From positions 6,047,501-6,111,500 of the forward strand of contig NC_019771.1 of the NCBI RefSeq assembly GCF_000317695.1: 64,000 nt of DNA, read 5' to 3'. This DNA is from Anabaena cylindrica PCC 7122 (GTDB lineage Bacteria > Cyanobacteriota > Cyanobacteriia > Cyanobacteriales > Nostocaceae). The notes beneath the pieces were generated by a model that was given only the letters and a program-made list of their open reading frames with translations, ran no database searches and was not told the origin of the DNA. Positions 34,783 through 43,692 of the stretch are shown here, piece by piece. Position 1 is the stretch's first letter. The number at the start of each line of letters is the position of its first letter. A program made the translations under genes and the position numbers.

Positions 34783-36117
34783 TTAATGATGATGATTCTG
34801 AACATATTTTTGAATTACTGGTTGAAGAGTAAAAAAAGATTCTCTATTTTCAGTATTCTTTTCTATGAGCGATCGCATGAATAAAGACTCCAAAACTGTT
34901 AGTAATTGCGACTTAGAGAGATTCTGATCAAAATCTGAATGTAAGTGAGCAAAATTGATCGGTTTTTTTCTTTCAGCTAGATAGTAAAGCAATCGTTTTT
35001 CTAAATCAGATAATCGCATAAACTGTTTATTTAATAATTCCACAATATGCCCAACAAAGGTAGTATTCTCATCCAAAAAATTAATTACTTTACCATTAAA
35101 AAAATCTAAAATTATAGGTGATACTATTTTTAATGCTAAAGGATTACCACGATATAATTTAATTAACGTTTCCCAACCTTCTTCTTCAGTCAACCCTCGT
35201 TTGCGGAGTATATCTTTCGCTGATTGAATTTTTAAACCTTGAAGTTTTAATAGACGTACAGGACTATTAATTACTGGTAACAAAGAAAATTCTCTAGGAA
35301 TTTCAACAGTTGTTAATAATAAACAACTTTGATGTTCAGAGTTGCTAATTTGTTTGAATAAATTACCATACTGTTCATATCCTTGACGATATTTACCTGC
35401 TAAACTATCTTCAGCAAAGATATTTTCTACAGCATCAAGAATAATTAAACAACGATGCGATCGCAACTTATCTACCAGATTCGCAATAGATGGAACTAAA
35501 TGCTGCTCAGGTGAAAGTAAATCGAGAATTTCTGTTAAAAGATTTTCTAAAGTCGGGGAATATTCCAGAGAAAGCCAAATAATCTTGGTAAATATATCCT
35601 CTTTATTTTTAACTAAATCTTGAATAAAATTTCCTATTAATGTGGTTTTTCCTATTCCTCCCATACCGGAAATTGCTACCAATTGACATTCATCTTTAAC
35701 AATCCAATTTTTCAAGATCGCCAATTCTTCATCACGTCCAAATATATCCAAATTAACCATATTTCGCCAATCTTGTACAGCAGAAATATTATTAACTGAT
35801 ACACTTGCACTTTGCGTAACAAATTCTTCCTGTGTTTCTAATTTAGATAATGATTTTTTCGGTGGTAAATTTTCTAATACTACTCGTAAATTATTTTTAC
35901 TGACCTTCTCCCCTAAAACATCAGAAATTTTCTTCCATAACTTTGGCGCACTATCCTTGCTTATATAATTAGAGGAATAACCAATATCTGTCATCTCTTC
36001 ATATTTTTTCTCTTCCCAACTTTGACAAATAATTGCTTTTTCAAGCGAAGTTAATGGCGCTTTACTCTGCTTATTAAATAAATCATTCAATAAACTTAAT
36101 GCTTCTTCACTATTCAT
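34783..36117 (-). CDS. NB-ARC ATPase with N-terminal helix-turn-helix
   Basis: STAND-class ATPase, first gene of the operon. The N-terminal part (A-L-S-L-L-N-D-L-F, L-E-K-A-I-I-C-Q-S-W-E, K-K-Y-E-E-M) resembles the helix-turn-helix domain that precedes NB-ARC in cyanobacterial vWA-MoxR-associated proteins. The P-loop is G-M-G-G-I-G-K157-T-T, Walker B is C-L-I-I-L-D-A-V-E, and a winged-helix domain follows. The C-terminal sensor repeats usual for the class are missing (444 residues in total). The start M-N-S-E-E is preferred over an ATG nine codons upstream. It could be a switch controlled by the kinase encoded next. Confidence 0.88.
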   Translation of the reverse strand: MNSEEALSLLNDLFNKQSKAPLTSLEKAIICQSWEEKKYEEMTDIGYSSNYISKDSAPKLWKKISDVLGEKVSKNNLRVVLENLPPKKSLSKLETQEEFVTQSASVSVNNISAVQDWRNMVNLDIFGRDEELAILKNWIVKDECQLVAISGMGGIGKTTLIGNFIQDLVKNKEDIFTKIIWLSLEYSPTLENLLTEILDLLSPEQHLVPSIANLVDKLRSHRCLIILDAVENIFAEDSLAGKYRQGYEQYGNLFKQISNSEHQSCLLLTTVEIPREFSLLPVINSPVRLLKLQGLKIQSAKDILRKRGLTEEEGWETLIKLYRGNPLALKIVSPIILDFFNGKVINFLDENTTFVGHIVELLNKQFMRLSDLEKRLLYYLAERKKPINFAHLHSDFDQNLSKSQLLTVLESLFMRSLIEKNTENRESFFTLQPVIQKYVQNHHH

Positions 36118-36154
36118 GGCTAAATTTAACACCAGTGTAAACAACAGTTCTTGG

Positions 36155-36207
36155 TATGAATTTTATATACATAACTGAATAAATTCCAGAATTTTAAGTA
36201 TTTACTC
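36155..36207. promoter_or_regulatory. 53-bp element upstream of the Calx-beta metalloprotease gene, copy 1
   Basis: Identical over 53 bases (starting TATGAATTTTATATACATAA) to 39771-39823 upstream of the subtilase gene. In this copy the arms CATAACTGAATAAA and TTTACTCAGTTATG form an almost perfect 14-bp inverted repeat around a 17-base centre. It lies about 115 bases before the start codon and 38 bases before the divergent operon's first gene. It could be a shared operator/promoter, or a small mobile palindrome. Confidence 0.75.
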
Positions 36208-36320
36208 AGTTATGTAATTGTGATTTACTTTGTAACATTAAGATGAGTACAAAAATTATTAATCAAACTCTCACACCTGTCTTTTGATCTACTAATCAAT
36301 ACATTCATAGGAGTTTAGTC

Positions 36321-39300
36321 ATGCTTATTAATCAAGACGTGACAAATCAGGCTAATCTGAATTCTCTTTCTGGATTAGGTAATCACAATTTTGAAAATCC
36401 TATTCAACCAGATTGGATAGGATTCGGTTCACAGAAATTTTTGACCTTAGCAGATGAGACACTAATCAATAGATGGGATCACAATATTGATTCCATGCCA
36501 GTATTGACGTACACTCCTGAAAGTGTTTTCCAGACTGTTAATATAGTTAATCGGCCAATTGATACTACCAAAAGCACCTTAACAGGATTAATAAATAATC
36601 CTCCATTGGACAATATATCCAGTGTATCATTAACTCTTGCCCCTAGTACAACCTATAACATTAACACTAGTCAAAATAGTGACAGTTTTATTCTTTCAGA
36701 TAGTCATGCTCAAAGTTCAAGTGCTTTAGATATAGATGTAGTTCTTATTGGATCTAGCCAAATTGGTGCAGGTCAATCTACCACTATGCAAGTACAATTT
36801 TCTGACCCGACTGCTAAAGCTAGGGGAATCTTAATCAAAGGTTTCACAGGTTTAACAAGCGGTGCCAGATTAGTAGCCATTCCAGAAGAATTTTGGGGAG
36901 GAGGAACATTTGAGTTTCAAGCTGCTCACACAAGCTTTTTTGGAGGTGATGAAACGACTTCTACCTTCAGCGCAGAACTGTTAGACCAGGCAAATATTGT
37001 CAGCCTTACCCTGACAGATACAACTTACGATGAAGATACGGGAGATGAGCCAACTATTACCCTTTTAGCACAACGTGGATTAAGTTCGGGGTTAATTCCA
37101 GTCCAAGTTGTACCAGTTGTTGATGCGAACAATCAGTTTGGTAGATGGTTAAGTGGTACTACTAATCTAACTCCAACAGTCACCATTAGTGCTACAGATG
37201 CAAATGCAGCAGAAACAGCAACTGGAATTACAGCTAATCCTGGGAAGTTTACCTTATCTCGCACAGGTAGTACAACTTCATCATTAACAGTTAATTACAC
37301 TGTATCTGGTACTGCAACCAAGGGAACAGATTACAACAACTTAACAGGTAGTGTGGTTTTTGCTGCTGGTGCATCAACGGCAGTTATTAATATTAATCCC
37401 ATTAACGATACTTTAGTTGAAACTAATGAAACTGTCATCCTCAATTTAACTGCAAATAGTGCTTATACTCTGGGAACAAGTAAAGCTGCAACGGTGATAA
37501 TTGCTGATAATGACAAACCAACAGTCACCATTAGTGCTACAGATGCAAATGCAGCAGAAACAGCAACTGGAATTACAGCTAATACTGGGAAGTTTACCTT
37601 ATCTCGCACAGGTAGTACAACTTCATCATTAACAGTTAATTACACTGTGTCTGGTACTGCAACCAAGGGAACGGATTACAACAACTTAACAGGTAGTGTG
37701 GTTTTTGCTGCTGGTGCATCAACGGCAGTTATTAATATTAATCCCATTAACGATGCTTTAGTTGAAACCAATGAAACTGTCATCCTCACTTTAGCTGCAA
37801 ATAGTGCTTATACTCTGGGAACAACTAAAGCTGCAACGGTGACAATTGCTGATAATGACAAACTGGAAAAACCGACAATTACCATCAAATCTACAGATGC
37901 GAATGCAGCAGAAACAGCAACTGGAATTACAGCTAATCCTGGGAAGTTTACAATTACTCGTACTGGGAGTACAGCTAATTCTTTAACTGCTTACTATACA
38001 GTAGCTGGTACTGCTACCAAGGGAACGGATTACAACAACTTAACAAGTAGTGTGGTTTTTGCTGCTGGTGCATCAACGGCAGTTATTAATATTAATCCCA
38101 TTAACGATGCTTTAGTTGAAACCAATGAAACTGTCATCCTCAATTTAACTGCAAATAGTGCTTATACTCTGGGAACCACTAAAGCTGCAACGGTGACAAT
38201 TGCTGATAATGACAAACCAACAGTCACCATTAGTGCTACAGATGCAAATGCAGCAGAAACAGCAACTGGAATTACAGCTAATCCTGGTAAATTTACAATT
38301 ACTCGCACAGGTAGTACAACTTCATCATTAACAGTTAATTACACTGTGTCTGGTACTGCCAGCAAGGGAACAGATTACAACAACTTAACAGGTAGTGTGG
38401 TTTTTGCTGCTGGTGCATCAACGGCAGTTATTAATATTAATCCCATTAACGATACTTTAGTTGAAACTAATGAAACTGTCATCCTGACTTTAGCTGCAAA
38501 TAGTGCTTATACGTTGGGAACAAGTAAAGCTGCAACGGTGACAATTGCTGATAATGATTCTGTGAGTAGTTTAGCTGAAATTAGCAATCTCAGCTTTAGT
38601 GGTAAGGAAGGAGATATTGGGACATTTGGAATTCGTTTAAGTCAAGCACCAACTAGCAATGTGACTGTGACTTTTAACCACGGTGGTTTTCTAACCATTG
38701 ATGCTGACAATATCATTGATAATGGTACGCAAAAAACTCTAACTTTTACACCTTCTAATTGGAATGTTAATAAAACTGTAAGGTTTATTGCTGAGGTAGA
38801 TGGTTCTAGTGCTAATCGCACTTCAGGAAATACAATTAGCTACAATTTAAGTGGCGGAAAAACTGGTACTGGTAGCTACAACTTAGGGACGATTACTAAT
38901 ACTTATGCACCAGATAATACTAAATTTAATATTGATTTAGATTTCCGCAATGACTATTTAGGTTTCTGGACATCTGCAAGAAAGACAATTGCTAAAAAAG
39001 CGGCAGATGATTGGGCTGTGCGTATTGCTGATGAATTTAGTGCTATGACTTTAAATCAAAGTGAAATTGTTACTATGCAAAACCCGACTAACTTTAATCC
39101 TGATAACTCATTTGATTTTACAGCTAATCGCTATGTTGATGATTTAGTAATATTTGTAGGTGTTTTTTCTCAATGGGATGATGCTAGTGGTCTTGGTAAT
39201 GGCTGGATAAATTATCCCGAATCACTGCCACGATATGGCATGGTGGTTATTGATGCTAAAGATAGTTTGACGGATTCACTTTTATATGAAGTTTTTTCCC

Positions 39301-39560
39301 ATGAAATAGGTCATGCTTTAGCGATGCTATGGGCAAAACCAGAATTAATTGATTATAGCAATTCTTCAACACCTATATTTAAAGGTGAATATACAAGAAC
39401 TGCTAATGGTGGTTCTTATATTTCACTGCGAGATGGTGTTCATCCTGCCGATAATGTCAATTCAATCATGTCTTATGGTGACTTAGCTACTGCACCTACT
39501 AATATTGATTTTGCAATGTTAGCAGACAGTGGGTATAGAGTTTACGGTTTTAATGCTTGA
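36321..39560 (+). CDS. Large secreted protein with four Calx-beta repeats and a metalloprotease domain
   Basis: A 1079-residue protein. Residues 1-280 are a polar, beta-rich region of unknown family without a Sec signal peptide. Four Calx-beta domains (about 285-747) follow, nearly identical to each other. Then comes a beta-sandwich (750-860), and a C-terminal zinc protease domain with H994-E-I-G-H998. The usual third ligand of H-E-x-x-H-x-x-G-x-x-H is absent. A distant His (D-G-V-H1041-P-A-D) and a Met-turn-like I-M-S-Y suggest a leishmanolysin-like (M8) arrangement. Calx-beta domains bind calcium, and export is probably by type I secretion. Confidence 0.78.
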   Translation: MLINQDVTNQANLNSLSGLGNHNFENPIQPDWIGFGSQKFLTLADETLINRWDHNIDSMPVLTYTPESVFQTVNIVNRPIDTTKSTLTGLINNPPLDNISSVSLTLAPSTTYNINTSQNSDSFILSDSHAQSSSALDIDVVLIGSSQIGAGQSTTMQVQFSDPTAKARGILIKGFTGLTSGARLVAIPEEFWGGGTFEFQAAHTSFFGGDETTSTFSAELLDQANIVSLTLTDTTYDEDTGDEPTITLLAQRGLSSGLIPVQVVPVVDANNQFGRWLSGTTNLTPTVTISATDANAAETATGITANPGKFTLSRTGSTTSSLTVNYTVSGTATKGTDYNNLTGSVVFAAGASTAVININPINDTLVETNETVILNLTANSAYTLGTSKAATVIIADNDKPTVTISATDANAAETATGITANTGKFTLSRTGSTTSSLTVNYTVSGTATKGTDYNNLTGSVVFAAGASTAVININPINDALVETNETVILTLAANSAYTLGTTKAATVTIADNDKLEKPTITIKSTDANAAETATGITANPGKFTITRTGSTANSLTAYYTVAGTATKGTDYNNLTSSVVFAAGASTAVININPINDALVETNETVILNLTANSAYTLGTTKAATVTIADNDKPTVTISATDANAAETATGITANPGKFTITRTGSTTSSLTVNYTVSGTASKGTDYNNLTGSVVFAAGASTAVININPINDTLVETNETVILTLAANSAYTLGTSKAATVTIADNDSVSSLAEISNLSFSGKEGDIGTFGIRLSQAPTSNVTVTFNHGGFLTIDADNIIDNGTQKTLTFTPSNWNVNKTVRFIAEVDGSSANRTSGNTISYNLSGGKTGTGSYNLGTITNTYAPDNTKFNIDLDFRNDYLGFWTSARKTIAKKAADDWAVRIADEFSAMTLNQSEIVTMQNPTNFNPDNSFDFTANRYVDDLVIFVGVFSQWDDASGLGNGWINYPESLPRYGMVVIDAKDSLTDSLLYEVFSHEIGHALAMLWAKPELIDYSNSSTPIFKGEYTRTANGGSYISLRDGVHPADNVNSIMSYGDLATAPTNIDFAMLADSGYRVYGFNA
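37173..38560 (+). repeat. Four tandem 345-bp repeats coding for Calx-beta domains
   Basis: Units begin at 37173, 37518, 37872 and 38217; the spacings are 345, 354 and 345 bases (the second gap has three extra codons). Large blocks are identical at the nucleotide level, such as TAACAGGTAGTGTGGTTTTT. Identity at synonymous sites indicates recent duplication or gene conversion. Confidence 0.92.
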
Positions 39561-39664
39561 TTTAAGTCTGCGAAAAACATTAAATTCTCATGCCTTTTCT
39601 TGATAAAAATGCGTTTTATTTCTGAGTCCAGAAAGGTTGCATTTAATATCTATACAGGATTGAT

Positions 39665-39693
39665 GTAGGGGTTTAGCAATGCTAAATCCCTTT
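39665..39693. repeat. Palindrome after the Calx-beta gene
   Basis: TAGGGGTTTAGCAATGCTAA with its complement forms a hairpin 105 bases after the stop. Same family as 25283-25315 and 59645-59671. It may act as a weak terminator; the 39561-39879 spacer otherwise holds only the 53-bp element. Confidence 0.6.
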
Positions 39694-39770
39694 ATTCATC
39701 AGTGCTTATTGTGTAAGAAATTTTTTCAAAAATCTAATAATTGGATATTAACAATATATACAACAAGGAT

Positions 39771-39823
39771 TATGAATTTTATATACATAACTGAATAAAT
39801 TCCAGAATTTTAAGTATTTACTC
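39771..39823. promoter_or_regulatory. 53-bp element upstream of the subtilase-RTX gene, copy 2
   Basis: Exact copy of 36155-36207, lying about 57 bases before the start codon. The right inverted-repeat arm is only half preserved here (TTTACTC). The presence of the same element before both large secreted proteases suggests shared control or joint acquisition. Confidence 0.75.
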
Positions 39824-39879
39824 TTGAATTTGTCTGTGATTATGATGAATTATCACTAGTATGTCTTGGTAAGGTAGTT

Positions 39880-42800
39880 ATGACAGACAACACATTGAAC
39901 ACAGCCCGCAACTTAGGTATTCTTAGTACCACTCAAACTTTTAATGATTTCGTTGGTACAACTGACCCCAATGATTATTATTTATTTTACCTTAATAGTA
40001 CCCAAAATCTTTACCTCAATATTAGTGGTGGTTACTATGGTTTAGAACTCTATCGAGATACTAACAATAACGGATTGATTGAATCAGGAGAAACTCTAAT
40101 ATCTATGACTCCTGATGGTTCTTCTCTATCTTCTGGAGGATTGAGTATTAGTCAGAAAGTCCAAAGCATTAATAATAGTTATACAAAAACTATATCTATT
40201 AATGGATCTTTGGCTTCAGGTACTTATTATGTTCGAGTCTATTCTTCTGGTTCTAATACCAACTATAATGTCGCTTTTTCCACACAGAATATAGATACAG
40301 GAACGGGAATAGGTGGAGGAACTAGTGGAAATGACATCCTAAATGGCACATCTGGGATGGATAATCTCAATGGATATGAAGGTAATGATATTCTCAATGG
40401 TTATGGAGGAATGGATAATCTGAATGGAGATTCAGGAGATGATACTTTAAACGGTGGAGATGGAATGGATAACCTGAATGGAGGTTCAGGAAATGATATT
40501 TTAAATGGAGGTGCAGACGCTGATAATATCAACGGTGGTAGTGGTGATGATATTATTAACGGTGGTTCTGGCAATGATAATATTAATGGTGGATCTGGCA
40601 GTGATAAGGCTATTTTTAGCGGACTTTCGACTGGTTATAGTATCAATATGAATGGTACTAGCGGTACAATTTCTGGCATAGATGGTACAGATTTATTAAC
40701 TGGTATTGAATATTTACAATTTGATGATAGACTAATCAGTCTTTTACCATCAGGAGAAATTCGTGGAAATAAATGGCATGATTTAAATGCTAATGGCATT
40801 AAAGAAAGTAGTGAAACTGGTTTATCTGGTTGGTCAGTTTACATAGATGGCAACAATAATAATCAACTAGATGCAGGTGAAACTTTCACAACAACAGATA
40901 TTAATGGTAATTATGCCTTTACTAATCTGAATGCAGGTACTTACATACTTCGGGAAGTAGCTCAAGTTAGTTGGCAAACATCAACTCCTATTGGTAATTC
41001 TTACACGGTTGATTTAAATAATGGAAGTACGGTCAATAATCAAGATTTTGGTGGTTATCAATTTGGGGAAATTAGCGGTAATGTCTGGAATGATGTCAAT
41101 AGTAATAAAATCCAAAACCCTGATGAATTAGGTTTATCTGTTTGGACTGTTTATCTAGACCAAAACCAAAATCATCAATTAGATGTAAATGAATTATCGA
41201 CCACCACAGATATTAATGGTAATTACACATTTAATAATCTGAAACCTGGTACTTATTATGTTGCTCAAGTGCTGAAAAATAATTGGCAGCAAACTTATCC
41301 TAGTAGTAGTTTAAATCAAATTCAAACACAAAATTTACCTGTAGTTACTACTACTGGATCTAATGCACCTGTTTATTTGCCTAACAATGACTTTTTCACG
41401 GCCAATATTACTCCTAGCACAAATATTTCTAGTTCACTGATTAATATTGATGATTTTCGTGCAGATTCTCGGTTCGCTGGTATTAATGGTAGTGGCTGGA
41501 CTACGGTTATTTTGGACACGGGGATTGATTTAGATGATGCCTTTTTTGGGCCAGATAATAATGGTGATGGTATTGCTGATCGAATAGTCTATCAGTACGA
41601 TTTTGCGGATGGAGATGCAGACGCAAGTGATGTCAATGGACATGGTTCTAATGTATCGAGTATTGTGGCTTCATCTGATAGCATTTACACAGGAATGGCT
41701 CCAGGAGCTAATATTATTCACTTGAAGGTATTTAAAAATAATGGTAGCGGAAATTTTGGCTACACAGAACAAGCTTTGCAATGGGTAATTAACAATGCGG
41801 CTGCCTATAACATAGCTAGTGTAAATATGTCTTTAAGTGATGAGCAAAATTACAATACTCCTCAATATTTATATGGTATTGGGGATGAACTAGCTGCACT
41901 GGCTGCTATGAATGTGATTGCTGTTTCAGCATCTGGTAATGACTTTTATCGTTTTAATAGTGTGGCGGGAGTATCTTATCCGGCAGCTGATCCTAATTCT
42001 CTTTCTATTGGTGCTGTTTATGATGCCAATATGGGTAGTGTCGCTTATCAAAGTGGAGCAACTGCTGTTTCTACTGGAAGCGATCGCATTACTCCTTTTT
42101 CTCAGCGTCATCAAACTTTAACCACTGTTTTTGCTCCTGGCGCACCTATTACGGGGGCTGGACCTAACAGTGATTTAATTACTCAAAGTGGTACTAGTCA
42201 AGCGGCTCCTCACATAACAGGTATCGTGGTATTAGCACAGCAATTAGCTCAACAAACATTAGGACGAAAGTTAACTTTCACAGAGATTTCTAACTTATTA
42301 AAGTCTACTGGCACAACTATTAATGATGGCGATGATGAAGATGATAATGTCACGAATACAGGACTAAACTTTAAGCGTGTTGATGTTCTGGCTTTAGGAG
42401 AGGCAATTTTAAACTTAAGTTATGTTCAGAAAACTCACACAGTTAATTTGAGTTCTGGTCAACAAGTAGCAAATATTAATTTTGGCAATCGCTCTTTGGC
42501 AATTTTTGGTACTGCTAATAAAGATACAATCACAGGAACTATTAATGATGACATCATTGAGGGTCTGAGTGGTAATGATACCTTAAATGGTGGCAATGGT
42601 AATGATACATTAAGAGGAGGAGATGGTAATGATATCCTCAATGGTGGTGCGGGTGTAGATTATTTAGAAGGTGGTTTGGGGAATGATACGTTTATTGTCG
42701 ATAACATTGGTGATGTAATTCTTGAAAATGCCAATGCTGGAACTGATATTGTTCAATCTTCCGTTACTTACGCTTTAGCTAATAATGTCGAAAATCTGAC

Positions 42801-43533
42801 TTTAATTGGTAATAGTGCGATTAATGGATTTGGTAATTCATTGAATAATAAACTCATAGGTAATACTGCATCTAATACCCTGACAGGTGGTGCAGGTAAT
42901 GATAATCTCAATGGTGGTGCGGGTGTAGATTATCTAGAAGGTGGTTTGGGGAACGATACGTTTATTGTCGATAATATTGGTGATGCAATTTTTGAAAATG
43001 CCAATGCTGGAACTGATATTGTTCAATCTTCTGTTACTTACACTTTAGCTAATAATGTCGAAAATCTGACTTTAATTGGTAATAGTGCGATTAATGGATT
43101 TGGTAATTCATTGAATAATAAACTCATAGGTAATACTGCATCTAATACCCTGACAGGTGGTGCAGGTAATGATAATCTCAATGGTGGTACAGGTGCAGAT
43201 ACGCTAATTGGTGGATTAGGGAATGATATTATTTACCTGGGAGTAGATTTTGACAGTGATAATGTTTTGTATAATTTAGGTGATGGCGCTGATACGATTT
43301 ATCAATTTAATCGTGATGCAGGCGATCGCATTGGTTTTACTAATCTTAGTAGCATAGATATTCATACAAATGGCATTAACACTTATTTTCGCCTCAGTGA
43401 TGGCATTACTGGCAATGCAAGTTTTGCTACAGGAGCTTTGTTAATGACTCTAGTTAGCTCTAGTGGTTTTACATCTAACAATATCGGTTTAAACCTAACT
43501 AACGATAATACAGCTACATTCTTATTTGCTTAG
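39880..43533 (+). CDS. Subtilisin-like protease with SdrD B-like and RTX repeats
   Basis: A 1217-residue extracellular serine protease. Order: N-terminal PPC-like beta-sandwich (residues 1-145), a first block of RTX calcium-binding nonapeptides (about 150-250, G-G-S-G-N-D-x-L-N-G), two SdrD B-like Ig domains (about 290-480, G-N-K-W-H-D-L-N-A-N-G-I-K), the S8 catalytic domain and a second RTX block (about 880-1130). The triad is intact: D546 in I-L-D-T-G-I-D, H588 in G-H-G-S-N and S773 in G-T-S-Q-A-A-P-H. The lack of a Sec signal and the RTX tail point to type I secretion. Two RTX segments near 900-1100 are near-identical duplicates. Confidence 0.9.
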   Translation: MTDNTLNTARNLGILSTTQTFNDFVGTTDPNDYYLFYLNSTQNLYLNISGGYYGLELYRDTNNNGLIESGETLISMTPDGSSLSSGGLSISQKVQSINNSYTKTISINGSLASGTYYVRVYSSGSNTNYNVAFSTQNIDTGTGIGGGTSGNDILNGTSGMDNLNGYEGNDILNGYGGMDNLNGDSGDDTLNGGDGMDNLNGGSGNDILNGGADADNINGGSGDDIINGGSGNDNINGGSGSDKAIFSGLSTGYSINMNGTSGTISGIDGTDLLTGIEYLQFDDRLISLLPSGEIRGNKWHDLNANGIKESSETGLSGWSVYIDGNNNNQLDAGETFTTTDINGNYAFTNLNAGTYILREVAQVSWQTSTPIGNSYTVDLNNGSTVNNQDFGGYQFGEISGNVWNDVNSNKIQNPDELGLSVWTVYLDQNQNHQLDVNELSTTTDINGNYTFNNLKPGTYYVAQVLKNNWQQTYPSSSLNQIQTQNLPVVTTTGSNAPVYLPNNDFFTANITPSTNISSSLINIDDFRADSRFAGINGSGWTTVILDTGIDLDDAFFGPDNNGDGIADRIVYQYDFADGDADASDVNGHGSNVSSIVASSDSIYTGMAPGANIIHLKVFKNNGSGNFGYTEQALQWVINNAAAYNIASVNMSLSDEQNYNTPQYLYGIGDELAALAAMNVIAVSASGNDFYRFNSVAGVSYPAADPNSLSIGAVYDANMGSVAYQSGATAVSTGSDRITPFSQRHQTLTTVFAPGAPITGAGPNSDLITQSGTSQAAPHITGIVVLAQQLAQQTLGRKLTFTEISNLLKSTGTTINDGDDEDDNVTNTGLNFKRVDVLALGEAILNLSYVQKTHTVNLSSGQQVANINFGNRSLAIFGTANKDTITGTINDDIIEGLSGNDTLNGGNGNDTLRGGDGNDILNGGAGVDYLEGGLGNDTFIVDNIGDVILENANAGTDIVQSSVTYALANNVENLTLIGNSAINGFGNSLNNKLIGNTASNTLTGGAGNDNLNGGAGVDYLEGGLGNDTFIVDNIGDAIFENANAGTDIVQSSVTYTLANNVENLTLIGNSAINGFGNSLNNKLIGNTASNTLTGGAGNDNLNGGTGADTLIGGLGNDIIYLGVDFDSDNVLYNLGDGADTIYQFNRDAGDRIGFTNLSSIDIHTNGINTYFRLSDGITGNASFATGALLMTLVSSSGFTSNNIGLNLTNDNTATFLFA

Positions 43534-43555
43534 GCTAGGTTTTTAGGCTAGATTT

Positions 43556-43593
43556 AGGGTGTAGGTGAAGAAATTCCCACACCCTGTTTTTTT
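43556..43593 (+). terminator. Intrinsic terminator after the subtilase gene
   Basis: AGGGTGT and ACACCCT pair over 7 bp with further G-C pairing inside (AGG/CCC), and a run of about seven T follows. It lies 23 bases after the stop codon. Confidence 0.8.
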
Positions 43594-43692
43594 GCTTGCG
43601 AGCTAGATCAAACTGTTTTCCGTAGTGCGGAAGCTACCTTTTGAAGTTATTTATAAATAGATCATAGATATCTTCGATAGGAAAACTAGGTT

